Positions 34,745 to 46,960 are shown, counted from the first letter of the stretch. The stretch is DNA of 64,000 bases from Cryptomeria japonica (GCF_030272615.1 NC_081413.1:160392849-160456848); one strand, 5' to 3'. Numbers and translations: made by a program. Notes: generated by a model from the sequence alone, not told the origin.

Positions 34745-35900
34745 CAAGCATACAATTTCTTGAGATGGATAGAATTGATAGGTTCATCAAACCAATCACC
34801 TTCAGGGGTAGATAACTTGTATGCTCCTGATTCGTATGTTGCTACTATGACAAAAGGTCCTAGCCAATTCGGTTCAAATTTTCTCTTCTTTTCCTAGTCT
34901 TGTTGATTTATTGGATTCTCCCTTAGAACTATATCTCCAATTTGGAAAATACGTGGCTTGACTCTGTGGTTATAGCTTCTTGCCATTCTTTGTTGGTATA
35001 CTTTCAAATGTTCTATTGCATTTTGGCGACATTCTTGAATCAGTTCTAGTTCCTGGAGTCAAGAGACTCATTGTTCTTCTTCTGATATAAGACCATGCAA
35101 GGATACTCATAGAGAAGGTATCTCTACTTCTATAGGTAATATAGCTTCTGATCCATAGACCAAACAATATGGAGTTTTCCCTATTGGAGTGCAGATGCTA
35201 GTTTGGTATGCCCAAAGAGCAGGGTTTAGCTGAATTTGCCATTCTTTTCCAGCTTCATTGACTGTTTTCTTCAAGATTTTCAAGATAGTTTTGTTTGATG
35301 CCTTAGCTTGACCATTACCTTGTGGATAATATGGAGTAGAGAACCTATGTTGGATATGAAACTGTTCACATAGCTCTTTCACATTTTGATTTTTCAATGG
35401 TCTTCCATTATCAGTGATAATGGTCATAGGAACTCCATAGCGATAGATTATGTAATTCAAAATGAATGATGATATTTGTTTTCCTGTCACTATTGTTAAA
35501 GGCACTGCTTCAATCCACTTATTAAAATATTTAGTAGCAATCAGAATGAACTTATGTCCATTAGAAGATGAAGGATTGATCTTTCCTACCAAATCAAGGC
35601 CCCATTGTGAAAATGGCCATGATCCTGTCATTGGATATAACTCTTGTGTTGGCACATGAATGAGATTTCCATGGATTTGACATTGTTTACATTTTCTAGC
35701 ATAGGTGAATGAATCTCTTTCCATAGTAGGCCAAAAGTAACCCATACGAAGAAGTTTCTTAGCCAATGTTAAACCACTTGAGTGTGTACCACAAATACCT
35801 ACATGAATGTCATTAAGAACTCTCTCAAATTCATCGTTTTCAAGACATCTCAACAAAGTACCATCTAGACCATGCCTATATAGGATATCAAAAATTATAG
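34745..35900 (-). pseudogene. G3 integrase
   Basis: The best frame (35107-35856) starts with the zinc domain: H...GICGTHSSGLTLAKKLLRMG, YFWPTMERDSFTYARKCKQC. The core domain follows with D residues in GLDLVGKINPSS and IITDNGRPLKN, and the third acidic position is in the QGNGQAKASNKT region, where E is usual after GQ(A/V); Lys stands there (QAKASN, usual QAEASN). A C-terminal domain is readable with stops to about 34745 (RIFQIGDIVLRE, KLSTPEGDWF). The Glu-to-Lys change in the DDE triad would abolish catalysis. Confidence 0.85.
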
Positions 35901-38159
35901 TATAGCAAGAGGATTGACGAATAAAATTTCATTTCTGATTATGAGATAATTCAAGAGGAAGGATATGATCTTTCAAATATTGGTAGGTTTGATTGTATAA
36001 GGATTGACTGGTTCCTGATATATGGCAAATTGGATAGGTATGTTGGGATTGGATGGTAGGGGTTAAGATACCTTCCACAAGAAACTCATAACGCTGTTGA
36101 TTCTCCTTATTTTGCAAGAGAGATTCTATTGTAGCCATTGCATCCTCTTCTTTATTCTCATTTCTAGGAATCTAGGTGAATGTGATTTCTTTAAAGTGTT
36201 CTTTAAATTCCCCCATCAACTATTTGTATGGCATAAGATTATCATCCTTTGTTTGATATTCATCATTTACTTGATTGATGATAGGTTGTGAATCACCATA
36301 GACATGTAGTTCTTTGACATTCCACTCAATAGCCATTTTAAGCCCTATAGATAATGCTTCATACTCTACAGTGTTATTGATGCATGGAAATCGTAGTCTA
36401 TATGATTTTGGAATTGTGTGTCCTTGAGGTGTGATGAAAAATATTCTTGCGCCTGATCCATATTGGGTATAAGAAACATCAAAGTACAACTCCCAAAAGT
36501 TTGTACCTACTATTAGGATATCTGCATCAGGAAATTCGATGTGCAAAGGCATGTCATTTTGTAAAGGTGCATCAGTCAATTGATCAGTGATGACTTGTCC
36601 CTTGATAGCTTTTTGGTCAACATATTCTATGTCAAATTCACTCAGTATCATAACCCATTTGACTAGTCTCCCTATCAACATTGACTTGGTCAACAAATAT
36701 TTGAGAGGATCTATCTTTGCTATTAGTTTCACAGAATGAATCAACATATAATGTCATAGCTTCTGACTTGAAAATACAACTGCTAGACATATCTTTTCAA
36801 TTGAGGAATAATTTAATTTGTAGCCAATAAGTGTTCTACTGATATAGTAAACTTCTCTTTCTTTTCCTTCACCATCATGTTGAGCTAAGAGAGTGCCTAA
36901 TGATACACTTGTTGTGGAGATATAGAGTAACAATGGTTTTCCTTTGGCTGGTGATATCAGTACTGGAGGACTCATAAGATATCTTTTATTTGTAAGAAAG
37001 CTTCTTCACATTTTATATCCCATTTGAATGGAACATTTTTATGTAGAAGATGGGTAAATGGAAGACATCTATCGGCCAACTGAGAAACAAATCTCCTGAT
37101 TTATTGCAACCTTCCTTGTAAAGATTGCAATTGACTTATGTTCTTGGGTGACTCCATCTCCATGATAGCTTTGACTTTTTCAGGATCTACTTCAATGCCA
37201 TGAGCTGATATAATGTACCCAAGGAGCATTCCAGAGGTTACCCCAAATGCACATTTCTTTGGATTTAATCTCAATCGATACCTTTCTAGCCTGTCAAAAA
37301 TCTTGCTTAAAATGTTAAAATGTTCTTTTCTTGTGTGATATTTTACAAGTATGTCATCAACTTAATCTTCCATAAATGTGTGCATCATATCATGGAAAAT
37401 TGTCGTCATAGCCCTTTGATAAGTTGCTCCTGCATTCTTGAGCCCCAAATGGCATAACATTCCAACAATATGTTCCCCATGCATAGGTGAAAGTTGTTTT
37501 CTCTTGATCTTCAAGTGCTATTCTTATTTGATTATATCCTAAGAAATCATCCATTAATGAAAACATCTCGTGTCCTGCTGATTAGTCCACTATGATATCA
37601 ATGTTTGGTAGCGGGAAATCATCTTTTGGATATGCTTTATTTAGATCTCTGAAAACTGTACAAACTCTTATGCTCTTGTTTGGTTTTGATACTAGTACAA
37701 TACTTGAAACCCATTCTGAATAAGCAACTAGTCTTATGAAACCCACTTCTAATAGTTTGTTTAGCTCGGTCTTTACAAGAAGAGAAATGTGCAGATGCAT
37801 CTTTCTTAGCTTTTGCTTAACATTTTTGCTTTTAAATCCACATTAAGATGATTCATGATAAGATTAGGATTAAGTCCTGGCATATCGGCGTAAGACCAAG
37901 AAAAATTTATTTGTCTTTGCTTGAAGAATTCCATTTATTCTTTCCTCTATTTTTCTGATAATGAGGCAGCAAAATGAACTATTTTAGGATCCTTTGATGT
38001 ATCAATGTTTACTACTTCTGTTGGTTCTATCAGGATAGTAGACCTCTCTTGAAAATATGCAGGAAGAATATCAAACTTTCCACCTTCTGGTGCCTCAAGG
38101 AGGTTTTCACCATCAGATATGTCCTTTGTTTTCTCTTTTGATTGATCTAATGTTGCCAT
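35901..38159 (-). pseudogene. G3 reverse transcriptase and tandem RNase H domains
   Basis: Reverse transcriptase begins near 37800 (NKLLEVGFIRLVAYSEWVSS, then FRDLNKAYPKDDFPLPNIDI). It passes a stop to MDDFLGYNQIRIALEDQEKT and MPFG, then shifts frame near 37440; the active-site region near 37355-37375 reads stop-VDDILV. A first RNase H segment is 36754-36975 (LLLYISTTSVSLGTLLAQHD). A second, archaeal-type RNase H lies at 36220-36500 (WELYFDVSYTQYGSGARIFF, EYEALSIGLKMAIEW, VYGDSQPIINQV). The doubled RNase H supports the Tat assignment. Frame damage makes the enzyme non-functional. Confidence 0.85.
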
Positions 38160-39826
38160 GAAATGGTTTTCAACAATAGTTCTCTTTCCTTGCTTTATTT
38201 TGCTTTTATGACTGGAAAATTTGGCATTCTCCTAACTATGAGAAACATCACTTGATTCTGCAATGGAAGATATCTTAGTTGGGATGGGTTCAACAATGGT
38301 AAGGTACACGGCTAAGTCATGATCATTGGAAAAGGCATTAAGTTCGGGGTTGTCTAAATTATCCCAATCAATTAATTTAGGATGAAGAAGGGGTAAATCA
38401 TAATCGCTATCATCATTAGGTGTTTCAATGTTCATGACATAATGATCATAGCTTGGCATAGAATAGGTACTGTTTAAATGTTTTTGAGAATTGTCTTTCC
38501 CAAGCATTTCCAAATTAGTCTTAACAAAATTAATATTAGCATTGTTTAGTTCACACTCAAGTGGTTCTTCAACTGATGTTTGTCCCTTAAATGAATGGAT
38601 TATGTCCACACACACATCTTTAACACTGCAAATTCCTTCTTGATTGACCTCATCTATATTTTGGAGTTGACATACTTGTGTATGTGATAAAGAGGATTCT
38701 TTAGCTAGATTTTGTCTTCTTTCAAATTCAACTTCTTCTAGACTAATAGTCAATCCAACTTGACTATCTCTTAATTGTTATATGGTTCTTGCACATCTAA
38801 TCTTTGTTTGTGCTTCTTGTGGCATTGCTTCTCTGCCTTTGTCATTCCCTTTTCTTTTTTCATATGCCTCTTTTCTCCGAATTCTGATTCTCTCCTGTCT
38901 TCTTTCTAACTTCATCTTTTGTTCTACAATAGACAAGTCTTCTTTCGTGATAGCTACTCGATCTTGATTGTTTTCCTTATTTGATGTAGTAGATAAGACA
39001 TTTGGACCCCATTCATATTCATTGGAATCTATCTCTAAATCTTGATCTAAGATTACTCCACTATACCATACTGGAATGTCATATGGTGCAAAAAGTTCTC
39101 TAATTTCTATCATCTCTATTTTTACTGCTTCTGGAATATCTCTTTCAGATTTTGCCTTTGTTTGTATTTTCAGAACTTGTTGACAAGATTTTTCATCACC
39201 TTTGATGATAATCTCCTCTTCTTTCTTTTCATGTTCTTCTTTCTCTTTTTGTTTATTGGTTATTGTTTTGGCCGCTTGATGTAGCTTTTCTTGCCAATTT
39301 TCTTCTTTAGAAACTGATTTCTTTCTCCATTTTTGTTGTTGATGATTATGTTGCTTTTGATTAGACTTTAGATATCCCAGCTTGGATTTATCTTTTGTGG
39401 AGTGTGAGTGCGGACAAATAGGTTTTGAAATACCTTGATGTTGCTTACCAATTGGTCATTTTCCTTCATATCCCATCTTTTGCATGATTTCATATCCTTT
39501 GCCATATTGTTTTATGGGAATATTGACTTATGTTGTTGTTGCTATAGTTTTGTCTTCATCCTTGTACACCCAACCAAGAATGTCTTTATCTTCATTTTTT
39601 TGTTCAAGAGTTCCAACACTAACAAATGTTCCTTTAAATATTTTGGATTTGATTGAATATCTATAGGCTTACCATATGACTTAGGGGAAAGTGAAAAATT
39701 ATGCAAAGAGTATTTTCCCATTCCTTCATCATTTAACTTGAGTTTTTCTTCAAAAGTTTCCCATAACTTTGCTTGAATTTCCTTGGTAGGATATACTGAT
39801 TCTCTGTTATGTGGAGCTCTTGTATC
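38160..39826 (-). pseudogene. G3 linker between protease and reverse transcriptase
   Basis: Polar, Glu/Asp/Lys-rich frames (38232-38753, 38778-39113) have no catalytic motif. This is the usual position of the variable region between protease and reverse transcriptase in long Tat elements. Frames overlap by position and are separated by stops, so I read them as one decayed linker. Confidence 0.5.
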
Positions 39827-40317
39827 TTATGTTGGCTTCAAATTATTGCAAAATTTACTGGAATCTGCAATTATAGTGACCTCTTTTCCTTCATGAGGAA
39901 ATTTCACACATTGATGATACGTAGAAGGAACTGCTTGCATCTTGTGAATCCATGGTCTTCCTAGAAGAATGTTATAAGAGAGGTTCAAATCTAAAACTTG
40001 ACATAATGTATCCCTTTCCACAGGTCCTATCTTATTGGTAGCACAACAGTTCCTTTAGAAGAACATCCTGCTTCATCATAAGCCATGATGGTTATTTTCT
40101 TTTCCGGGTCTACTGCATTCTCTGAATATCCCAAAGCTTTTATCAAATTTAATGCACAAATGTTTAAGCCAACTCCTCCATCTATGAGCACACGTTTGAC
40201 ACAAGTTTTATTTATGGAGACTTCAACATGTAAGGGAGCATTGTGAGGATGTTGTAAGGATGCATCATCATTTTTAGAAAATGATAAGCAATGAGGAGCT
40301 ATAAGGTGCCCTACCAT
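39827..40317 (-). pseudogene. G3 aspartic protease
   Basis: Frame 40027-40317 carries VKRVLIDGGVGLNICALNLI, the active-site segment with DGG (D[ST]G is usual, DGG-type variants occur in this lineage). After a frame change, 39827-40021 reads [20 protein letters not shown], the conserved downstream block. It lies between gag and the linker, as expected. Confidence 0.8.
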
Positions 40318-40464
40318 GTTTTGGAACTAATCTACATCCAAATCTTTTGAAACTGTTCTTTCCACTAAAGCTTTCTCCAAAATTTCCTTATGCATAGGTG
40401 AAACCTTGAGAAGTTCCAAAATTGATATTTGAGTGGGTATTCATTGTAATTGCTCTACTAAATT

Positions 40465-42227
40465 TTATTGTTGTGATGTGGATGTTGGGTCTTTTGCTAT
40501 ACCTAGAAAGGTAACCTTTGCTTTGCTTGTCATGATAACATTGATTGGTTCTGAAGATGGATTTTTGTTAACAATGATCACATTTACCACATCATTGTAT
40601 GTATAAGTATAATTAACTTTGGCTTTTCCTTTGTCATCTTTTAGCTGGGACGATTCACCTTTGTCATAATTTGGAAGTGGAGTTTTGAAAGCCAAGTGTG
40701 ATTTGTTTGTCTTATGGCTATCCACTGTGATAGTTCCATTATCAATTAGATCTTGGATAAGGTGTTTCAATCTCTGACAATCATTTGTTAGGTGTCCTTT
40801 ATTCTGATGATAATTGGAAAAATGATTGTCATTCCACCAATTGGGCTTGACTGGTGGTTCATAACTTCTTGCTTTTGGTAAAACAATCAATTCATTGGCA
40901 AGCAAAGTTTCTAGGGTTGATTCCAAGGATTCTCCAATGTTTGTGAATTTCCTTCGAGGATTGGAGAAAAAGGACTTGGCTTTATTATTTTTTGGATTGT
41001 TATTGCTTGGGATTTGACTTGATAGATTAAAAATTGGTTATTGTTGTTTTGTAGTACTATTATCGTCATTCCCTTCATTGCTGACATTCCTATTATTTGA
41101 ACAGAACTTGGGTTTGTCATTGTTGTTGTTGTTGTTGTTGTATGAATTATTGTAAAGTTTTAGTTCTCCTTTCTTTACCATTGTGTTCTCTATTTTCAGA
41201 CCATTATCGATGATTTGGCAAAAGAGGGAGGACTTTGCATCCTGAGTTGATAACTCATTTCACTGATAAGATTATCAATGAATATGTCCATTTTTTCTTG
41301 ATCAGGTACATCTCGGGGATACCTATTAAACATGAGTTTCCATCATTGTAAGAAAATCATAAAGGATTCACCATTCTTTTGTTTAACAATGCAGAGATCT
41401 AGCATTGTTATTTCATTCCTTATATTGTAGGAGTATTGTGAAATGAACCTATTCACAAATTCTTCAAAGGATTTGATTCTAGATGGTAATCTTGAAAACC
41501 ACTCCATTGATTGTCCATTTAAACTCCTAGGAAAAAGATGCATAAGGTAAGTTTCATCATGAGCAAATTCCATGCTTGTAGTACAAAACTCCCTAATGTG
41601 ATCTTGAGGATCATATTTTCCATCGTATTTGTCATATTTAGGAATCTCGCAATGTTGTGGAAAAGGCATCATATTCAGATTTTTATTGAACAGATATGGG
41701 CATATATATTCTAGTGAATACTTCTTGGAGCTTGTCCCATTTTGCATGTCTTGCATCTGTTGTTGTAGAGTTTGTATTTGTTGAGTAAGATTTGACAATG
41801 GATTATCCACATAGTTTCTCCTTGTTTCTTCGCGAGTTCTCTTATCACTATGCTCTTTTCTTGTGTCATCCTTTTCTTTCCTTGTTTCATCATGACTTTC
41901 TTTGTTTACATCCTCATTATTTGGATCATCTATGTTTTGGGTGTCACTTGCCTCCGCATCTTGTTTCAAGCTTTCTATGTTAAAGTCTTATGGTAGTTTA
42001 GCTCCAGATTTTGCCAACATCAAGAGATATTTTTCTTTTTGTATTGCTAACAATTTTTCCATTAGCCTATCAAATTTGAAATCTTGCTCAAGGTCTCTAA
42101 TGGTGCTATTGACTCCTCCTTCGTCAACAACGGTAAATCCAAAAGTGTGGAATACAAGAGTATCTTCTTCCTCCATTTGTTGTTGTTTTCTAAGTTGTTC
42201 GTGTTGGGCTCTAGTCCAAACTGGCAT
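40465..42227 (-). pseudogene. G3 gag
   Basis: The start at 42227 (MPVWTRAQHEQLRKQQQMEE) opens a polar N-terminus ending at a TAA near 41988. Frame 41343-41969 contains a Glu/Arg-rich helix, a Gln-rich stretch (LTQQIQTLQQQMQDM) and the gag domain (PKYDKYDGKYDPQDHIREF, then SMEWFSRLPSR). Frame 40465-40926 has the modified knuckle NYHQNKGHLTNDCQRLKHLI. An Asn-rich run encoded by a short repeat lies near 41120. The gene is split by a few stops and shifts. Confidence 0.8.
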
Positions 42228-44383
42228 GTGATTATTTCAAAGTTTGTTTGAAAGTTCCAGAGGACAAAATCAATAGGTGATTATTGGTTTAGGAAGATAT
42301 GCCTTGTTTATTTTACCACTATTGTTTGTTCATTGGGATAAAGCGTCTCTTTGTTGAAAAGCATGTCTTTGCAAAATTTCACTATCAAATTTTGTGTCGC
42401 AGCTACGTAGGTAGTGACGAAAATGGTGTAGGAATGTCCTATGTTTCAATAAGATCTTGTGATTGATATAAAAGAATCTTATCCTTTTCTGAGTAGCTTT
42501 ATAACTGTGTTTTGTTTTCTTAAGGTGATACTTAAAAGTCATATAAGCATTTGGCAATTCACAAGTTGGTTTGATTCCAATGTTGGTGTGATTCTGGTTT
42601 TGATATAACCTAGGTTCAAAATAGGAAAGATATATCCAAGATTAGGAACCTAGTATAGATTGATCAAGCTTCGTGATAGAGGATTTAATTATCCTCATGA
42701 GAAACTTGACAAGGATGTTGATTTTTGCACTTAAGATGTTTGAATCAATAGCTTGTTGAATGTTGATGTTTATAGAACCTTTTGGGGTATAACCTGTTGG
42801 ATTAGTGACCTAATTATTTGAGCTAGTTTGAAAATACGTGATGGTTTAGAGACAAATCTACTTCAAGAATTATTTTGATATTGATGTTTTGATATTTTGA
42901 TTTTGATCTAGCATTTCAAGTGTTGGGAAGCTTTTGTATTGCCCTTTTGATCACACTTTTTTAGTAATTTGTTGGATTTTTGCTTTCTTGTAGATGATAA
43001 TTTTCTTCAATCTTTGACCATTTGGAACATGTTACAGACATAGAAGACACAATGTTTAATAAACAAAATGCACAAGCAAGTACAATCCCTATGGCAGGCT
43101 GGGACAGTAGTTGTTGAATCTCACATGGGGTTTCCCCCGAGGCTATGCTATTCAAAGTAGATATTTAGATGCTTGACCCCACTGGCTCCACCCTTGGCAC
43201 TCACTTCTTTGGGGCAGCCAAGCACTAGTTTCCATGAAAACTCCTCATGGAAAACTTTATATCTCTACTAGGAATCGTATGTATGTGAGCCACTTCAAAG
43301 GTCCGACCTCTTGCGCCAAAAACTAGAAGGATTTTGGCAACTAGTACAAGTGGTTTTTAGTAAAGGCTTCCGGTCATGTGGCCATACATTTGACACTTTT
43401 AGCTCTATAAATACAGAAGGTTCCTAGCCTATAGAGGTTACGCTCCATAGGGTTTATGGGGAAACATAGTGTCGGTATGAACTTATCAGCACATGTTGTT
43501 TGGGACTTTCATCACAAACACGATTTATTTATAGTGGATTGGAAGGACTTGGTATTAGCTTGTTTCCACTTTAGGTCATTCCCCTCTCACTGGCCCCCTC
43601 AAGGCAGCTTGGGAAGGCAGACCCTCTAAAGGATTTTCTTGCTTGAAAGTAAAGAAAGCGTAAAAGAGTGGGTTTGGCTTTTTGGTCACCCAATTAAGGG
43701 GAGAGCATATACCTACCACTTTTGAGACACAAAATACAAGTATTCTTTCTAACCTTTTCAAAGAAATTGTTGGCTAAGTCCTATTTGGAGATGTTGCTCC
43801 AACAAGCATGGTGTTCATTTTAGCCCTTTTAAAAGTCTATGTGCAACTATTTTAGAGAAAATACGAAAAATGCAAGTTGCATGTTGTCAATTCATCCTCT
43901 TAGTTAAACTAGATGAACAAGATATGATATATTACTTCCCAAATAAAGACTTTTAATCAACTAGATGAGGAAATGCATAAAATTTGCCTTAAACACCATC
44001 CTACACATGCATGTTAGTACATGTTAGTAGTCTGAAAATTTTGATTTCTTGGGCATTCGGACCTGCAATAAATTTTTGTCAGTTTGCAAACAGAAGTGCT
44101 AATTTAACACATGCACTATCTTTTTGCTCAAAAGTGCTAACCTATAGGTCAAAAACGCTAACCTAGGCTGCAAAAGCACTGCTTTGTGGATATAAAAGCG
44201 TGATTTCTTTGACAAATGCACTAACCTAGGACACAAATGCGCGAACCTGTAATGCATATGCGTAGACTTTAAGACAAAAGCGCTAACCTAAAATACTCAT
44301 GCGCTAACCTATAGTGCAAATGCGCTAACCTAGAAGGCAAATGCGCTAACCTGCGGAACAAAAGTGTTGTCAGAATTCACACA
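42228..44383 (-). other. G3 leader with motif array B
   Basis: This is about 2.1 kb between gag and the E2 junction, without a supported gene. 44090-44370 holds about 12 copies, spaced about 22 nt, of CAAA(T/A)GCGCTAACCTA in plus orientation, so TTAGCGC-type words on the G3 sense strand. The same words occur in array A in the opposite orientation. The original G3 leader continued on the other side of E2, with only about 36 nt left at 58783-58818. Confidence 0.6.
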
Positions 44384-44662
44384 TGTAGCTCTAATCAAGC
44401 ACTCTTTATTATTGCAATAGTGAAGTTGTGGGTGTCATCCCCATAGCAGTTTTTCTCTCTAACCAAGAGTTTCTGTGTAACCAAAAGATATGTGTTATGG
44501 AGTGAATCATGTATGATTGTTATCTATTTGTTTTAGTTTTACATTATGTTATTGCACTATTCAGTTTATACATAATAGTAAAGATATTGTTGAAGAAATG
44601 TTTTGAAGTACTGATTCACCCCTCCCCTCTCAGTACATTAGCTTTCCATATTGGGCCTAACA
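44384..44662 (+). repeat. E2 5' LTR, 3'-terminal fragment
   Basis: It matches 58506-58782 nearly base for base from TGTAGCTCTAATC to GGGCCTAACA. The upstream roughly 860 bp of LTR seen at 57645-58505 is missing here. Confidence 0.85.
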
Positions 44663-44664
44663 AT

Positions 44665-44676
44665 TGGTATCAGAGC
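44665..44676 (+). promoter_or_regulatory. E2 primer-binding site (initiator-Met tRNA)
   Basis: TGGTATCAGAGC lies two bases after the LTR end CCTAACA, a perfect match to the common plant copia primer site. Confidence 0.9.
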
Positions 44677-44724
44677 TTGAATCTTGGAAAAGGGTTTAAC
44701 TACCTAAAGAGAAAGATCTTATCA

Positions 44725-45162
44725 ATGGAAGGCTATAAACAATCTCGGAGGATTGTGTATCTGCAAGAAGAGATGGATCATGCTAATCAAGTGATTGCTG
44801 ACATGCAAAGGCAAATGCAAAAATCTCTGAAAGTGAGAAGAAGATTATCTGATGATTTGCAGGACTCTCAAGAGTTAGTGGAACAAATTGAGACATCATC
44901 TGAGAACAGTATATTTGAAGAGACTGAAGAAATGATTGGAGTATTGAAAGAAAAGAACAAAGCACCAGCTGATCAACTAAAAGCAATGAAAAGAGAACAT
45001 GAACATTTCAGCACATAGATGACTAAAAATCTAGATGCATTGAGAACAACTAAGGATAAAGTAAGAGATCTAGAAAGAGAGAAACAACAACTTGAAGTCT
45101 TAGTATCTGATAAGAATGATGAAATCACAAGGTTGACTAGAATTCAACAAAATCTGTCAAAT
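44725..45162 (+). pseudogene. E2 ORF1, N-terminal coiled-coil part (split by Z)
   Basis: ATG at 44725 is the first in frame after the primer site. The frame reads a long amphipathic helix rich in Gln, Glu, Met and Leu (LQEEMDHANQVIADMQRQMQ). A TAG at 45016-45018 stands before MTKNLDALRTTKDKVRDLE, where the same helix continues to the Z junction at 45162. The longer open frame that starts at 44509 runs through LTR sequence and I do not use that start. The rest of ORF1 resumes at 52419. Confidence 0.7.
45158..45162 (+). repeat. Z target-site duplication, left copy (CAAAT)
   Basis: CAAAT directly precedes the Z 5' LTR; the identical CAAAT follows the 3' LTR at 52414-52418. Confidence 0.95.
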
Positions 45163-45680
45163 TGTTAGAATATTTAATCTTTACTTAGCTTAGGTTTATT
45201 TGTATTTAGTTTAGGATATTCCTTTGGAATTCCTACATGTAATTTGTCCTCTAGTACATGTGTGAGGACAAGTCATTTCTTTTATTTTCCTTTATTAACG
45301 AATATTAGATTTCCTCCATAAGAGGATGTGGACACATGGCACACACATTTTATGAATGGTGGCATTCATAGATTTGGGAGTTACTTTGTAACTCCTCTCC
45401 TCATCTCTATTTAAGAGATGTCTCCTCTCTCATTTCTTTTTAATGACAATATTGTAAAGAGCTTCTTGCTCTCTCTCTCTCTCTCTCATTTTAGGCATTG
45501 CCTCATTCATAATATCACAAGGGGTTTTTCTTTGCTTTTCCCCTTTCAAAAGTTCTTGTGCCTCCTTCTTCACATTTAGGTGATGCTCTTAGGTTTTTGC
45601 TTTTCTCTTGGTAACATTTACTTCATCAATAAACTTTCTTGGATTTTATTTTTCTTTCCTTGCTCTTGTATTTCCTTTCA
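45163..45680 (+). repeat. Z 5' LTR (518 bp)
   Basis: It runs TGTTAGAATATT...TTTCCTTTCA. A TATA-like TATTTAA at about 45408-45414 lies within a short palindrome (CATCTCT-ATTTA-AGAGATG), followed by a (CT)n run near 45466-45487 and AATAAA near 45632. This layout suggests promoter, then R/U5. Confidence 0.95.
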
Positions 45681-45695
45681 TGGTATCAGAGCAGG
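45681..45695 (+). promoter_or_regulatory. Z primer-binding site (initiator-Met tRNA)
   Basis: TGGTATCAGAGCAGG abuts the LTR end with no spacer. Confidence 0.95.
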
Positions 45696-45910
45696 TTTCT
45701 AATCCTTGTTTTAAGTTGACATTGATGAAGGTTACCATTCTGTGGAGTTCACCTTGTTGGAGGTATTCTTGAGAGGAGAAGTTCTTTTTCTAATATTTTC
45801 TATTGTGCAGGTTTTGGTTTCAGATTTTAACTTTTTTTTTCAAACTTGTTAACAAGTTTGCCTGCAGGTTTAATCTTCTATTCTAGTTTTTTTATTAAAA
45901 AAAAAAGGGC

Positions 45911-46142
45911 TTTGGAAGGCTTGCCGCCAAAGTTTCTTCTTGCTGGTTTAAATTTGTGTCTTTGGAAGGCTTGCCGCCAAAGTTTCTGGTTTTTTTTAGT
46001 GTGAATAGTTTGGAAGGTTTACCGCCAAACTCAGCCTCCTTAATCTATTTGGTCAGCTTGCCGCCAAATCTGATTTATTATTTCATTGCATTCTCTATTT
46101 CTTCTGGTTTGAGTTTTTGGTTTTGGAAGGCTTGCCACCAAA
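45911..46142 (+). repeat. Five 21-bp quasi-palindromic boxes in the Z leader
   Basis: Copies at 45911-45931, 45961-45981, 46009-46029, 46048-46068 and 46122-46142 all have the form TTTGG-AAGGCTTGCCG-CCAAA. They tolerate changes in the middle (AAGGTTTACCG, TCAGCTTGCCG, AAGGCTTGCCA) while the TTTGG and CCAAA ends stay intact. The paired ends could form short RNA stems. Confidence 0.85.
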
Positions 46143-46524
46143 ACTTTAACATCATTAAGTTGTATCTTTGTTTTGTTTATAGGTTTCTTTAAAAAAAAAT
46201 CTCAATAAATTCTATGATATTATTGTTTTGCTAAGTTCTCATAATTTGTTTCTTTGAGAGGAAAGATTTAAGTTTTCTAATAGTTGTTCTTATCAGAATA
46301 ACCATAATCTTTAGCTTTGATATCTGTGTATTCTTATATCTCCATTATATTTTGCCTCTATTGTTTATATTTTTACTACAGATCTAATTTGTATCTTTCT
46401 CTCCTTGCATTTTGTTCTCTTTACATATCAGCCTTGCTTTTGGCATATTTTGTTTGCTCAAGTTTAACAATGGTTTAATACATCTAACGCATGTAAACAA
46501 CAGTTTAACCTGATAGTAAATATT

Positions 46525-46960
46525 TTGTCCAGATCCCAAATTCATCCTACGATTGTAAGCTGTCGATTAAGTGAGAGATTTACAAGAGCACCTCAACTGT
46601 TCCGTCCCTTCTGTTTCAAACCCAACCCTTTAAACCCAGTTGCTGGGCGTTTTCCATCGTCCATTTCTGGTAAAACATCCTTCAATAAGTCTAAAACACT
46701 GCACACTTTTACTGTGAGTTTTGGTGCTTAATCACATTCAGCACACAGTAGTATTAAGATCTACAAAAACCATCTTAAACACACCCTGCACTTCGCCCTT
46801 CACCCGCACATTCACAGATTTGGCTGAGGCTGATGACAAACCCGAGCTCATTTTGAGAGCTCCTCTGTACCGCCAAAAATATTATTTTTTAATATTGTTT
46901 TTCTCTACTCTAATCCTTTTGTTTTTTAATATTGTTTCAATCTTATTTGATTAGTTACTT
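46525..46960 (+). other. GC-richer block in the Z leader, possible captured host sequence
   Basis: A 68-codon frame (46525-46731) is rich in Ser, Arg, Pro and Phe with few acidic residues (LSERFTRAPQLFRPFCFKPN), like a plastid transit peptide. It runs into GTGAG near 46711, a possible splice donor. About 80 bp later TTCACAG (about 46811-46817), a possible acceptor, leads into coding-like LAEADDKPELILRAPLYRQ. This is suggestive only; no family is identified. Confidence 0.3.

Noticed and set aside
46811-46880. Resemblance of LAEADDKPELILRA to phycobilisome-linker-like sequence
   Set aside because: Too short to support, and such proteins are not expected in a land plant nuclear genome; kept only as an unidentified coding-like segment.
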